Of a DNA stretch of 64,000 nucleotides, positions 28,349 through 38,063 are shown piece by piece; the stretch's first letter is position 1, and each line of letters begins with the position of its first letter. Origin of the DNA: Planctomycetota bacterium. GTDB taxonomy: Bacteria > Planctomycetota > UBA11346. Location of the stretch: assembly GCA_014193115.1 (NCBI GenBank), contig BJHQ01000002.1:134815-198814 (forward strand). The letters are read 5' to 3'. The notes beneath the pieces are model-generated. The model searched no databases. It saw only the letters and a list, made by a program, of their open reading frames with translations, and was not told the DNA's origin. Made by a program: the position numbers and the translations under genes.

Positions 28349-29069
28349 GTTGGTCCTTGGACTGGCGGGTTGCACCCGGCTGCACGTCGAAGGCCCCACC
28401 GATCTGGATAAGAATGGATTCGAGTCGTATTTTGGTCGGAACGCGTGGGCCGGACAAGGCTACGATGTCCGCATCGATCCCTACTATCATGGCGACGAAG
28501 CTGGTATGAGTTATTTCTCTGCCCACGATCTGTGGCGGGACCGGGAACATGGAATCCGGTTCGGACCTTTCGATGCGATCTTCATCGGAACCAAGCACGA
28601 ATACGAACGCCGATACCGGGTGCCGACAGCGGATAACGGCTTGGTCGTTTCCATGCCCTTCCACGGATGGGAGGAGCTCGACAGGCTGTACTATCCTCAT
28701 GTCTTGGTGATCAGTCGCTTCAACCAGGCGCTGCCCGGCCTGCGGACTGGGGCGCCACCCACGGTCATCGAAGGCGAGTACCGGAACTACCCGTACGTGC
28801 CCGTTCAGGTCATCGGACGCAAGGTCTGGGCATTCGTCGGAGGTACAGGTGGAGGAATCCAAGGCTTCCTCTACGATCCCGATTTCGATCCCGATTTCAG
28901 CGCAGCAAGGCCATTCATCTACCCGGGCACCATCCCAGGGTGCGAGCGGATCGAGGTGCAGCCCAACGTGGTCGCCTACACTGGCGCGCGTGCAAAGGAC
29001 GTGCTTGGCGGCTGGTATTATTTCATTGGCCAAGTCGTGCGGCCACCGACGACCGGCTCCGCTCCGTAG
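28320..29069 (+). CDS. Lipoprotein of unknown function
   Basis: A 249-aa protein with a lipoprotein signal: basic start, hydrophobic core and lipobox LAGC, giving lipidated Cys at residue 18 (MRHRLRMAALLVLGLAGC). The mature part is aromatic-rich and beta-like (PFDAIFIGTKHEYERRYRVP; VWAFVGGTGGGIQGFLYD). No family recognised. M7 at 28338 is an alternative start that would give a shorter signal. It follows enolase by 17 bp; the start codon region is buried in a hairpin, so expression may be lower than or uncoupled from enolase. Confidence 0.7.
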   Translation: MRHRLRMAALLVLGLAGCTRLHVEGPTDLDKNGFESYFGRNAWAGQGYDVRIDPYYHGDEAGMSYFSAHDLWRDREHGIRFGPFDAIFIGTKHEYERRYRVPTADNGLVVSMPFHGWEELDRLYYPHVLVISRFNQALPGLRTGAPPTVIEGEYRNYPYVPVQVIGRKVWAFVGGTGGGIQGFLYDPDFDPDFSAARPFIYPGTIPGCERIEVQPNVVAYTGARAKDVLGGWYYFIGQVVRPPTTGSAP

Positions 29070-29081
29070 GTGCGGTTCGCC

Positions 29082-30353
29082 TCACCCCGCGGCGCGGCCG
29101 ACTTCCTCTGCGATCCGCCGGAACTCCGCATCGCTGGCCATCCGGTCTTCGGCTCGGCGCAGGGCGTGGAGGACCGTGGTATGGTCGCGGCCGCCGATCA
29201 GGCCGCCGAGGGCGGCGAGACTGCGGCCGCCGTGGCGGCGGGCGAGCCACAGGACCAGTTGGCGGGCGGTGACCACGGCGCGATGACGGCGTTTGCCAGC
29301 AATGTCGCTGGGGCGCAGATGCAGGCGCTCCGCCACCAGCTCGATCAGGCGATCGACGCTGGTCGGACTGGGCGCGGTCAGTTCCTCGCCTGAGATCAGC
29401 CGCCGACTGAGTTCGACCACCCGGTGGAGATCGCCAGCATGGCTTTCGACCAGCGCGGTCAGCTTGGCGCCATCGTGATGATCCGCGGCTTTTCCAGCGA
29501 GTTTCCTGAGCAGGGCGACCCGGGTCTCAAGATGCGGCGGCTCCAGCGGCGCGACCAGGCCCCAGGCCAGGCGGGTGGTCAGGCGCTCTTCGAAGCCAGC
29601 CAAACGGCGCGGCGGCTGGTCGCCGGCGATGACCAGCTGCTGGCCCTGGTCGAGGGCTCGGTTGATCAGGTGGAACAGGCCCTCTTGGGCCAGAGCCCGG
29701 CCACCGAGAGCCTGGACATCGTCGAGAGTGATGAGCAAGGCGCGTTCAAGCCGAGTGCGCAGTCCAGCACCGTCGGCACCGTCATCACCGCCCTCGACCA
29801 ATTCCTGGGCATGGCCGGCCACGAATTCGTGGCCATCCAGCTCGACCACGGCGTCGTCACCAAGCAGGCGCCTGGCCTCGGCGGCGGTGGCGGCGAGCAG
29901 GTGGCTCTTGCCGCTGCCGGGCGGTCCGTGCAAGTAGAGCGGATTGTGCTCCAGGCCGGGCGCCTCGGCGGCGCGGCGGCAGGCAGCCAGCGCCAATTGG
30001 TTGCCGGGATCGGCCAGGGTCTCGGCGAAGCTGGCGGACCGGACCAGCGACGGCGCCTGATCTGCCACGAGCAGAGCGAGGCCAAGTTCAAGTCCGGCCA
30101 GGCGCAAAGCATCGCCGACATGGCGGTCGAGGACCTCGCTCCATGCGGCGCTGTAGGGCACCAGCAAGGCTCGCCCTGGTCCAGGAACGATGGTCAGCGC
30201 CGGCAGCAGGACCTCGGCTACATGCGGCGGCAGGTGTCGGGAAATAGCGGCGGCGATATGGGCGATCGTCGCAGCGGGGTCATCGCCATGACGGCCGTCG
30301 GCCACCGGCGGACGGCTGCCCGAAGAACTGCCGGTGGGGCCGTCACCAGCCAT
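29082..30353 (-). CDS. dnaA: Chromosomal replication initiator DnaA
   Basis: About 423 aa. Walker A GPPGSGKSHLLAA, Walker B LLITLDDVQAL, and the domain IV DNA-binding signature (ARQLVLWLARRHGGRSLAAL then GGRDHTTVLHALRR) identify DnaA, which binds DnaA boxes and opens oriC. Domains I-II are short and divergent (Gly/Ser/Asp-rich start). The start at 30353 was chosen; the frame is open to 30422. Its neighbours are a lipoprotein and a coiled-coil gene, not dnaN/recF, and I saw no DnaA-box cluster nearby. Confidence 0.88.
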   Translation of the reverse strand: MAGDGPTGSSSGSRPPVADGRHGDDPAATIAHIAAAISRHLPPHVAEVLLPALTIVPGPGRALLVPYSAAWSEVLDRHVGDALRLAGLELGLALLVADQAPSLVRSASFAETLADPGNQLALAACRRAAEAPGLEHNPLYLHGPPGSGKSHLLAATAAEARRLLGDDAVVELDGHEFVAGHAQELVEGGDDGADGAGLRTRLERALLITLDDVQALGGRALAQEGLFHLINRALDQGQQLVIAGDQPPRRLAGFEERLTTRLAWGLVAPLEPPHLETRVALLRKLAGKAADHHDGAKLTALVESHAGDLHRVVELSRRLISGEELTAPSPTSVDRLIELVAERLHLRPSDIAGKRRHRAVVTARQLVLWLARRHGGRSLAALGGLIGGRDHTTVLHALRRAEDRMASDAEFRRIAEEVGRAAG

Positions 30354-30697
30354 GGTGCTTATTTCCGTGGCCCCGGCCGGTCTTGTTGCAGTGGCTGGAT
30401 GGCGCAGTTGGGGAACCGCCAAAACGCCAACACGCCAAGTGGTGGACGGTTGGCGGAAGATCCATCCACACGCGGTTGGTCGTCCAGCAGCGGAGAACTT
30501 CCCTCAATGCTTCCTTGGCGGCTTGGCGCTTTGGCGATTTTTCCGCATTGTCGATGTTGAAGGCGAAGAGCGGCATGGGCAGTTGGCTGACGGAAGGGTG
30601 CTCTGCGGTCTTGGGCCGAGCGTGGGCTGGCCGCACCAGCCTGCCAGGGCGCGCCGGGCGGAGGATCGCTTGCCGCGGGCGCACCACGCGTCCTGGT
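30354..30697. other. Intergenic interval upstream of dnaA
   Basis: About 340 bp between the start of dnaA and the end of the coiled-coil gene. Apart from the inverted repeat at 30413-30542 nothing recognisable was seen. The dnaA promoter must lie here. Confidence 0.45.
30413..30542. repeat. Long inverted repeat built on TTGGCG units
   Basis: Left arm (30413-30443) has CGCCAA repeated about every 8-10 bases; right arm (30512-30542) has TTGGCG repeated with the same spacing. The arms are largely complementary. It is the same design as the element at 8316-8428, so this is a dispersed family. Confidence 0.55.
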
Positions 30698-31189
30698 TCA
30701 GCGACGGATGCAGCCCGAGCCGATGGGCCGGCGGCGCATGCGGGGACCATCAAGGATTTCACGCAGGATGACCAGTTCCTGGATCGTGCTCCGGTCGCGT
30801 AGGCGGTCGCGCAGGCGCAGCGGATCGAGGCGGCTCGCTGCGCCACCGGCTGCGGAGGCTTTGACCTGAGCCACATTGCTCAGGGCCTTGACCGGAGCGC
30901 TCAGGGCCGCGTCTGCCGCTGCCGATACCACCGCTGCCGCTGTAACGACCGCGGCCTTTCGCTTTCGCTCGATGGCGAGCGCCTCTTCGCTGGCGCCCTC
31001 GGCCTGCTCTGCGGCCTTGCGCTGGACCTGGCGCAGGCGCTGGAGGCGCTCCTGTTGGCGCAGAGCCTCTTCACGTTCATCGCCCAGCTCGTTGCGCTGG
31101 GGACCAGCTGGCGAGGTCGCCGCAGGAGCGCCGGTCTGCTCCCGTTGGGCTTTTTCGATTTCGCGGATGACGTCGTCGATGAAGGGCAT
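30698..31189 (-). CDS. Coiled-coil/Ala-rich hypothetical protein
   Basis: A 163-aa protein. Residues 1-75 are charged and heptad-like (DEREEALRQQERLQRLRQ), predicting a coiled coil. Residues 80-115 are Ala/Val-rich and might associate with a membrane. The C-terminus is strongly basic (GPRMRRRPIGSGCIRR). The ATG at 31189 starts MPFIDDVIREIEKAQ. It lies 176 bp downstream of floA on the same strand and may belong to that membrane-domain unit. No family recognised. Confidence 0.5.
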   Translation of the reverse strand: MPFIDDVIREIEKAQREQTGAPAATSPAGPQRNELGDEREEALRQQERLQRLRQVQRKAAEQAEGASEEALAIERKRKAAVVTAAAVVSAAADAALSAPVKALSNVAQVKASAAGGAASRLDPLRLRDRLRDRSTIQELVILREILDGPRMRRRPIGSGCIRR

Positions 31190-31365
31190 GTCGCTTCAGA
31201 TACTGGCTGGAGGTGGGATCAGGTCGGCGAGCAGCGTTGGTGTTCAAGGTCGTTGACGGGGACTCGGGAGAGGAGGTGGTGGCTGGCAGGTCGAGGAAGT
31301 CGGAAGGTTGCCTTGCCGGCCGACGGAGTTTTGCACGAACCTCCAGTCCCTCACCTCCAGCCCCA

Positions 31366-32454
31366 TTACATCGGGGTCTTTTCGCTCGGCTTCAGCGTCG
31401 CCGGCTGGGCGATGGCCTGGCGCATGTCGGTGTCGGCCTGGAGATTCTTGAGGTTGTAATAATCCATGATGCCGAGGTTGCCCTTGCGGAAGGCTTCGGC
31501 GATGGCCAGGGGGATTTCAGCTTCGGCGAGGACGACCTTGGCGCGGTTCTCGCTGACCAGGGCGATCATCTCCTGCTCACGGGCGACGGCCATGGCGCGC
31601 TGGCGTTCGGCATCGGCCTGGGCGACCTTTTTGTCGGCCTCGGCCTTGTCGGCGCGCAGCCGGGCGCCGATGTTTTCACCGACATCAATGTCGGCAATAT
31701 CGATCGACAGGATGCTGAAGGCGGTGCCGGCATCGAGCCCGCGTTGCAAAACGGTCTTGCTGATCCGATCAGGATTCTCAAGCACGGTCATGTGGTTTGC
31801 AGACGAGCCGATGGTGGTGACGATGCCTTCGCCGACCCGGGCGATGATGGTTTCCTCGGTCGCGCCGCCGACCAGTCGGTCAAGGTTGGTGCGCACCGTG
31901 ACCCGGGCTTTGACCTTCAGCTGGATGCCGTCGCCGGCGATGCCGTCGATGGTGCTGCGCCCGCCGCCGGAATCGGGCACGTCGATGACCTTGGGATTCA
32001 CCGAGGTCTGGACCGCAGCGAACACATCGCGGCCGGCCAGATCAATGGCGCAGGCGCGGTCGAAGGACAGCTCGATGCCGGCCTTGTGGGCGGCGATCAG
32101 GGCGTTGACCACCCGCACGACATGGCCGCCGGCCAGGTAGTGGGCTTCGAGCTTGTCGGCAGAGACGTCGATACCGGCCTTTTTGGCGGTGATCCGAGCG
32201 GTGACGATGATGTTCGCATTGACCTTGCGGAACCGCATCATGAACAGCGTGATCATGCCCACCGGGGCGTTGCTGGTCAGGGCCTGGAACCACAGGTTGA
32301 AGACCGAGCCGACGACATAGAGCACGATCAACAGGACGAATCCGACCACCAACAAGATGACGATCGGGACCAATCCGCCCAGGCCTCCGCCACCGGGCTC
32401 GGCGGCAGCGGCGGCGGACATCAGGGGTTGGGCGAAGGAGATGAGCGGATGCAT
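31366..32454 (-). CDS. floA: Flotillin-like protein FloA (YqfA family)
   Basis: A 362-aa membrane scaffold protein. An N-terminal hydrophobic hairpin (about residues 28-55) precedes the SPFH-like region. It carries family landmarks such as [22 protein letters not shown] and the coiled, Ala/Glu-rich C-terminal half ([20 protein letters not shown]). FloA organises ordered membrane microdomains. It forms a cluster with two NfeD-domain genes directly upstream (41-bp gap), the usual partnership. Confidence 0.93.
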   Translation of the reverse strand: MHPLISFAQPLMSAAAAAEPGGGGLGGLVPIVILLVVGFVLLIVLYVVGSVFNLWFQALTSNAPVGMITLFMMRFRKVNANIIVTARITAKKAGIDVSADKLEAHYLAGGHVVRVVNALIAAHKAGIELSFDRACAIDLAGRDVFAAVQTSVNPKVIDVPDSGGGRSTIDGIAGDGIQLKVKARVTVRTNLDRLVGGATEETIIARVGEGIVTTIGSSANHMTVLENPDRISKTVLQRGLDAGTAFSILSIDIADIDVGENIGARLRADKAEADKKVAQADAERQRAMAVAREQEMIALVSENRAKVVLAEAEIPLAIAEAFRKGNLGIMDYYNLKNLQADTDMRQAIAQPATLKPSEKTPM

Positions 32455-32494
32455 GCGTGGTTCCTGGCCGGACGGTGCCGGCGTTCGGTGAAGA

Positions 32495-33070
32495 TCAGGT
32501 GGAGGTGGGCTGCGGATCGGCAGGCGGGACGGCGACGACCAGAACGACCGGGCCGTCGATGCCCACCACGCGGATTTCGGCTCCCCGGGTCAAAGGCGAG
32601 CCTTTGACCTGGACGTCGACTTCGCCGTGGGCGAAACGAGCCCGGCCGGTGGGGAACGCATCGGTGACCAGCGTGCCGGTGGCGCCGACCAGGCTGCCGA
32701 CCTTCGCCGCCAGGTGCCGTCCGCCAGCGTCGGCCGTGATCTCGGTGCCGACCACCGCCGATGACCGGCGTAGGCGGTCGAAGCCGAAATAGAGTACGAT
32801 CCCAGCCAGCACCGGCGTCGCTGCGGCAAAGCTGAAACCGGCAACCGGTGAGATGGTGAAGGCCAGGGTGATCGCGATCCCAGCGCAGCCCACCGCGGCG
32901 AAGCTGAGCATCCCGGCGCTGACCACGAAGAATTCGACCAGCAGCAGGCCGGCGCCGAGCAGCATGAAGCCCACCGCCCAGGCGAGGACGACTGCGGGAT
33001 CGGACTGGTCTGGCGCGGCGGGAGCCGGAGCGGCCGCTGCGGCCAGCAGCTGGAGGAGGTAGGTGTTCAT
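32495..33070 (-). CDS. NfeD family membrane protein
   Basis: A 191-aa protein with about four transmembrane segments (from residue 25 to 100) and a C-terminal OB-fold NfeD domain ([20 protein letters not shown], then [11 protein letters not shown]). The start at 33070 overlaps the upstream protease stop by 4 bp (ATGA), so the two are coupled. NfeD proteins accompany flotillins and modulate membrane-domain function. Confidence 0.88.
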   Translation of the reverse strand: MNTYLLQLLAAAAAPAPAAPDQSDPAVVLAWAVGFMLLGAGLLLVEFFVVSAGMLSFAAVGCAGIAITLAFTISPVAGFSFAAATPVLAGIVLYFGFDRLRRSSAVVGTEITADAGGRHLAAKVGSLVGATGTLVTDAFPTGRARFAHGEVDVQVKGSPLTRGAEIRVVGIDGPVVLVVAVPPADPQPTST

Positions 33071-34647
33071 GCGGTCTTCAGGCGGACGATGACCTCGCCA
33101 AGGCTGGTCGAGACGATCTCGACTTGGGCTCCGGCTGGCAGGTGCTCGCCATGTTCTGCGCTGGCCGACAATTCCTCCCCCGCACGGTCGCCACCGCCGA
33201 GCACGACGAACCCGCCGGGATGGAGCGCCGTCCGGCAAGTGGCGGTCCGGCCGACCAGGCTGCTGCCGATCGAAGGCGAATCACTGGTACCGCCGATTTC
33301 AGCCTGGACGGCGATCCGGCGGAACAGCCCGAGGCGCGGGGCCGCCGAGATCAGCACCACCGCTCCGAAGGCGACCACCGCCACCGAGAGCAGGCTGCGC
33401 CCTAGGGCGGTCACCAGCAGTTTGCCCCATTCCGGAGCGGCGAACGAGAATTGCGTGGCATTGGGCATGAAGGACAAGGTCAGGCCGACCAGGCCGACCG
33501 CCGCTCCGCAGGCGGCGAGCAGCCCGCCGGTCGGCAGCACGAACAGGTCGACGATCACCAGGGCCAGACCGATCAGCATCAGGACCACGTCGAAGGCGTT
33601 GGCCATGTCGAGATAGAACTGGCAGAACAGGAACGCGGCTCCGGTGCAGGCGGCGAGGATGATGAACAGGCCGGTGCCGGACTTGAGCTCCAGGATGATG
33701 AACAGGATGGTCAGCGAGGCGAGCAGCGGCGCCCAGCCCGACAGGTACCAGGCCACCGATTCGTTCGTGTTGCGGGAGAGATCGACCAGGGATTCCTTGG
33801 TGACGCCGAGCTTGGCGTACAGGTCGTCGAGCGAAGCGACCGTTCCGGTGGCCATGCCTTCCTCGACGGCCTCCCTGGCGGTGTAACTCATCAGCCGATC
33901 CTTCTCCCCGTTCTTGACGATCAGCTTGGCATTGGGGTCGAGATCCGGGTGCTGGGCGAGAAAGGTGGCCAGGTCGTCCTGGATTACCCATTCATAGTGC
34001 GCCGGCTTGTTGCCCTCGGTGGGCATCGAAAACCGGTACAGCTCCTGATTGCGGGCGGTCATCTTGACCAGTTTGGCCTCGTTCCAGCCGCGGTTCTGGG
34101 CGATCGATCGGAGCATCGTCCGCACCGCGGTCTCGATCTTTTCGGGAGCGTACTTGATCTCGTCGTCCTTGATGAAGATCACCCCGATGTCGCCGATCAG
34201 GCCGCTATTGGTCAGGTGGACCTCATGGTTGGAATAGGCGATCATCGCCGCCGCCGACCAGGCCTTGCGATCGATGAAGGCGACCAGGCGGGGGCCATCC
34301 TTGGGCAGATCGAGGAACTTGTTGACGATCTCCTGGGCGCTGTGGAGGTAACCGCCGTCACTGACGATGTGGGTGACGATGACCTGGACGCCCTGCTCCT
34401 TGGCGGCCTTCAAGGTGCGCTCGACATAGCGCACCTGCATGTCGTCGATGGTGTCCTCGATCTTGAGATAAGCCGCCCTGATGCCTGCTTTGGACGGCAA
34501 TCCGGCTGTTGCTGAGCTGGCGGCGGCCGGTTCAGAGGCTTTAGCCGCGGTGGCGCTGGGGGAACTGGCGGGGGTCGCCGATCCGCCCACCTCGGCGGCC
34601 ACAAGGACCGACCACAGCAGGAGCAACAGAGTGAGGACGCGAGTCAT
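33067..34647 (-). CDS. NfeD-type membrane-bound serine protease (ClpP class)
   Basis: About 526 aa. A signal peptide (MTRVLTLLLLLWSVLVAAE) leads into a ClpP/SppA-class domain: VIVTHIVSDGGYLHSAQEIV, then RKAWSAAAMIAYSNHEVHL with the probable catalytic Ser in WSAAAM, and SGLIGDIGVI. Four to five membrane helices and an NfeD OB domain (SSLVGRTATCRTALHPGGFV) form the C-terminal half. This is the long NfeD architecture that pairs with stomatin/flotillin proteins, and it heads the floA unit. The start at 34647 is preferred because it opens the signal peptide. Confidence 0.88.
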   Translation of the reverse strand: MTRVLTLLLLLWSVLVAAEVGGSATPASSPSATAAKASEPAAASSATAGLPSKAGIRAAYLKIEDTIDDMQVRYVERTLKAAKEQGVQVIVTHIVSDGGYLHSAQEIVNKFLDLPKDGPRLVAFIDRKAWSAAAMIAYSNHEVHLTNSGLIGDIGVIFIKDDEIKYAPEKIETAVRTMLRSIAQNRGWNEAKLVKMTARNQELYRFSMPTEGNKPAHYEWVIQDDLATFLAQHPDLDPNAKLIVKNGEKDRLMSYTAREAVEEGMATGTVASLDDLYAKLGVTKESLVDLSRNTNESVAWYLSGWAPLLASLTILFIILELKSGTGLFIILAACTGAAFLFCQFYLDMANAFDVVLMLIGLALVIVDLFVLPTGGLLAACGAAVGLVGLTLSFMPNATQFSFAAPEWGKLLVTALGRSLLSVAVVAFGAVVLISAAPRLGLFRRIAVQAEIGGTSDSPSIGSSLVGRTATCRTALHPGGFVVLGGGDRAGEELSASAEHGEHLPAGAQVEIVSTSLGEVIVRLKTA

Positions 34648-34771
34648 GGAGGAGGGGTCGTAGCGCAAGCCCCGTCTGGGGCAAATGCCCAAGGGTGTCG
34701 GCCAGGGAGGACACGCCTTGCCCAGCCCCCGCCAGCTGTTGCTGCCAGCTCGGCTCAGCCAGCATCTCGCC

Positions 34772-35665
34772 ATGCCGCGACCCGTCGATCCGTCCGCCGA
34801 CCAGCCCCGGCCCGAAAAGGCCACATTCCCGGCCAGGAACTATGCATCGCGGCCGAAGGCTCCGAGTGGTCAGACCCGTCCGTCGACCCCGGCCCAACGA
34901 CCGCAGATCGCCACCGCCTGGGAAAAACCGGCTGAATGGTATGATCAGCACCAAGGTGAGGAAGGTGACGATTTTTATCAACGGTTGATCCTGCCCACGG
35001 TGCTGCGCCGGCTGGATGCGACTGCCGGGCAGCGAGTGCTCGACCTTGGTTGCGGCCAAGGCGTCCTCGGTCGGACCCTGGCCCGGGCCGAGGTCCGTAG
35101 CCTTGGCGTAGACGCCAGTCCGAGCCTGATCCAGGCGGCCCGGCTGCGCGCGAGCGGACAGGAGGCCTATGTCGTTGGCGATGTCCGCGATCTGCCGCGC
35201 TTCGTTTCCGACCGGTCGTTCGACCACGCCGCTGCGGTCATGGCCTTGCAGGACATCGACCGGATCGATTCGGCGTTGTCCGGCGCTGCCCAGCTGGTGA
35301 AGCCTGGAGGACGTCTGGTGGTGGTCCTCAGCCACCCATGCCTGCGCATCCCGAAATCGTCCTCCTGGGGTTGGGATGAGACCGCCGGTGTCCAATACCG
35401 ACGTCTCGACAGCTATTTGTCGCCATTCCAGGTGCCGATCGCCATCCACCCCGGCGATCCCACCGACCGGACCCGGACCACCAGCTTCCACCGACCGCTG
35501 TCAGCGTATCTCAACGCCCTCGGGGCCGCTGGTTGGGCAGTCCTCGCCAGCGATGAGCTGTGCAGCCACCGCCGCGGCACCCGCGGAAAACGCTCGGCGG
35601 CAGAGGACTTCGCCGCGACCGAGTTCCCTTTGTTCCTGGCGCTGACGGCGGTGCGGCTCGCCTGA
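34772..35665 (+). CDS. SAM-dependent class I methyltransferase
   Basis: About 297 aa. Motif I RVLDLGCGQGVLGRTLA, an acidic residue in SLGVDASPSL and the post-motif FDHAAAVMALQDI fit a UbiE/Methyltransf_11-like fold. The C-terminus has a small aromatic cap. The first ~65 residues are Pro/Arg-rich and disordered-looking, and the exact start is uncertain (ATG at 34685 also possible). Substrate unknown. It is divergent from the NfeD unit and 67 bp upstream of flgE. Confidence 0.78.
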   Translation: MPRPVDPSADQPRPEKATFPARNYASRPKAPSGQTRPSTPAQRPQIATAWEKPAEWYDQHQGEEGDDFYQRLILPTVLRRLDATAGQRVLDLGCGQGVLGRTLARAEVRSLGVDASPSLIQAARLRASGQEAYVVGDVRDLPRFVSDRSFDHAAAVMALQDIDRIDSALSGAAQLVKPGGRLVVVLSHPCLRIPKSSSWGWDETAGVQYRRLDSYLSPFQVPIAIHPGDPTDRTRTTSFHRPLSAYLNALGAAGWAVLASDELCSHRRGTRGKRSAAEDFAATEFPLFLALTAVRLA

Positions 35666-35720
35666 CGGGCAATGGCACGCCTGCTGCGTTACGGTACGGC
35701 AACGGCTCGTACCCGTACCC

Positions 35721-35726
35721 AGGAGG
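35721..35726 (+). promoter_or_regulatory. Strong Shine-Dalgarno of flgE
   Basis: AGGAGG six bases before the flgE ATG at 35733. This is one of the few near-consensus sites in the window and fits high expression of a structural protein. Confidence 0.7.
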
Positions 35727-35732
35727 CTCTCC

Positions 35733-38063
35733 ATGCAACGCTCACTATTCTCCGGAGTCTCGGGTCTGACCACCCATCAAGCGATTCTGGATATTACTGC
35801 AAATAACCTTGCAAATATTTCCACGCCCGGTTTCAAGACCAGCCGCAACACCTTTTCCTCGGCCTTGCTCCAGACCTCGTTCGGCGGTGCCGGCCCGAGC
35901 GGCAGCGTCGGCGGTACCAATCCCCGCCAGGTCGGCCTCGGCGTCCGTCTCGCCACCAGCGATGTCGATATGCGTCAAGGAGCGCTGGTATCGACCGGCC
36001 GGAACCTCGACCTCGCCGTCCAGGGCACCGGTTTCTTCCAGGTCAGCAATGGTGAACGGACGATGTACACCCGGGTCGGCAATTTCGGTTTCGATGGTGA
36101 TCGGAGCCTGGTCGATCTGTCGAGCGGAAACAAACTGATCGGCAACATCTATGGAGAGAACAACGCCACCACGCCGGTCGCTTTCAATGTCCCGATCACG
36201 GTCCCGAACGGCGCGGTCATGCCGTCGAAGCGGACTACCGAGATCACCCTGCAAGGCAACTTGTCGTCCTCGGCCAAGGCCATCCAGGGGCCATCGTTGC
36301 AGACCCTGTTCCCACTGGTCGACAAGACCACCGGCGAGGCGGCCACCGACGATACCCTGCTCAGCAACTTGTCGATCTTCGGCAATGCCGTCGATCCGGT
36401 AACGCCAACCCAGCAGATGCGGACGATCCATATGTTCGGCACCAAGGCGGACGGTACGGGATGGTCGGGAGACATCTCGGTGAACGTGTGGAAGGACAAG
36501 GTCACCAGTCTGCTCAACAAATTAAATGCGACGCTGGTCAGCGGCAGCGTGCGTTTCGGCACGGTCAACTTGGAAAACGGCAACCTGATGGCCAGCCCGG
36601 TTGGAACCGGTGCCGGATTCAGCATGTTCATGGGCGACGCCGTCACCGCCGGCACCTTTGATGAAACCTATGCCGGCACCACCGGCGTGACCAATGCAGT
36701 CGGCTCGACGTATACTGGCGCAGCGGTGGGAACGACCGTGGTGCTGGGTTCCGGCTCGGCCAGCGCTACCCCGGATGTACCGGCGACCGAGACCGATCCC
36801 TATGATCCGGCGCTGACCAGAGCCATCCCCAACGTCCGCTTGCAACCGACCTTCGTGATGCCTGCGGTCGATTATTCCGGGGCGGCCTTTGTCGGCAGGA
36901 CCCTGACCGTCACCGCCACCAACACGACCACCGGGCAGGTGCTCGGCTCGGTCATCATCCCGGCGGCGGATTACACGGACGCCGCGGTGCCGAGGACCTT
37001 CACGCTGCCCACGTTGCCCCAGGTGGCGCGCACTGATACGGTCAGCTATTCGATCACGGGCAGTCTGGATCTCGGTGCCGGGAACAATCTGACCTGGGCG
37101 ACCAATTACGTGAACCCAAACAACATCAACCATTTCATCGCTGACGGTGACAACGACGGCCAGCTCAACTTGTTCGATCTCGATGCCCAGAGCATGCGCT
37201 TCGACGCCAGCGCCTGGCAATACAATGACACAACCAATAGCACGTTCAGCTGGTACCGTTCCCGGTTCGTCCCCGAGATGCAGACCAGCGCCATTGAAGT
37301 CTTCGACAACCTAGGTGGCAGGCACGTGGTCGAGACCCGGATGTTCCGCAACGGTTCCAAGCCCGATCCGGTCGATCCCACCGCCACCCGCAACTCCTGG
37401 GATATGATCCTCGGGATCAAAGACGGCGAAGGCGTGATCATCGACGATGTCGTCTCCGGCATCGAATTCGATCAGGGCGGCCGCTACACCGGAGAGCTCG
37501 GGCGCACCCAGAAGGGCAACGTCTTCGTCGATCAGGGCTATGTTGGCGATCCCTCGTCCCAGATCATCCGGGTCGACTGGAGCGCTACAGGAACCACCTC
37601 ACCGTCAAGCATCGACATCAACATCGGGTCGCCCAATGGCCTGGACGGTCTGACCGGGTTCGGTTCGCGTTCCACCCTGTCTACCTTTCAGGACGGTTAT
37701 CCCGACGGCAAGATCGACACTCTGTCGGTGACCTCGGGTGGTGACCTGATCGGCTTGTTCACCAACGGCATCAATAAGAAACTGGCACAGATTCAGCTCG
37801 CCACGTTCCAGAACCAGGAAGGCCTGGTGAACGTCGGCAGCAATCTGTGGGTTGATTCGCCCAACTCCGGCAGTCCGACCCTGCTCTCAGCTGGCCAAGG
37901 CGGCTCCGGTTCGATCGCCTCGGGATCGTTGGAAGGCAGCAACGTCGACATCGCCACCGAATTCACCCGGCTGATCACCGCCCAGCGCGGATTCCAGGTC
38001 AACGCCCGGGTGATCCAGACCACTGATTCGGTGCTCCAGGAGCTCGCCGGCCTGATCCGTTAA
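35733..38063 (+). CDS. flgE: Flagellar hook protein FlgE
   Basis: A 776-aa hook subunit. The N-terminal rod signature is MQRSLFSGVSGL followed by TANNLANISTPGFKTSR. The C-terminus (GSNVDIATEFTRLITAQRGF, ending in LQELAGLI) forms the other half of the core. The protein is nearly twice the E. coli length because of surface-domain insertions (about 280-470). These include a DxDxDGxxNxxD loop at 471-482 that looks like a calcium site. No other flagellar genes are adjacent. Confidence 0.92.
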   Translation: MQRSLFSGVSGLTTHQAILDITANNLANISTPGFKTSRNTFSSALLQTSFGGAGPSGSVGGTNPRQVGLGVRLATSDVDMRQGALVSTGRNLDLAVQGTGFFQVSNGERTMYTRVGNFGFDGDRSLVDLSSGNKLIGNIYGENNATTPVAFNVPITVPNGAVMPSKRTTEITLQGNLSSSAKAIQGPSLQTLFPLVDKTTGEAATDDTLLSNLSIFGNAVDPVTPTQQMRTIHMFGTKADGTGWSGDISVNVWKDKVTSLLNKLNATLVSGSVRFGTVNLENGNLMASPVGTGAGFSMFMGDAVTAGTFDETYAGTTGVTNAVGSTYTGAAVGTTVVLGSGSASATPDVPATETDPYDPALTRAIPNVRLQPTFVMPAVDYSGAAFVGRTLTVTATNTTTGQVLGSVIIPAADYTDAAVPRTFTLPTLPQVARTDTVSYSITGSLDLGAGNNLTWATNYVNPNNINHFIADGDNDGQLNLFDLDAQSMRFDASAWQYNDTTNSTFSWYRSRFVPEMQTSAIEVFDNLGGRHVVETRMFRNGSKPDPVDPTATRNSWDMILGIKDGEGVIIDDVVSGIEFDQGGRYTGELGRTQKGNVFVDQGYVGDPSSQIIRVDWSATGTTSPSSIDINIGSPNGLDGLTGFGSRSTLSTFQDGYPDGKIDTLSVTSGGDLIGLFTNGINKKLAQIQLATFQNQEGLVNVGSNLWVDSPNSGSPTLLSAGQGGSGSIASGSLEGSNVDIATEFTRLITAQRGFQVNARVIQTTDSVLQELAGLIR

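Noticed and set aside
30354..30697. Replication origin next to dnaA
   Set aside because: No cluster of DnaA-box-like sequences or A/T-rich unwinding element was seen.
31213..32607. 464-codon plus-strand frame
   Set aside because: Antisense to floA, which has clear family motifs.
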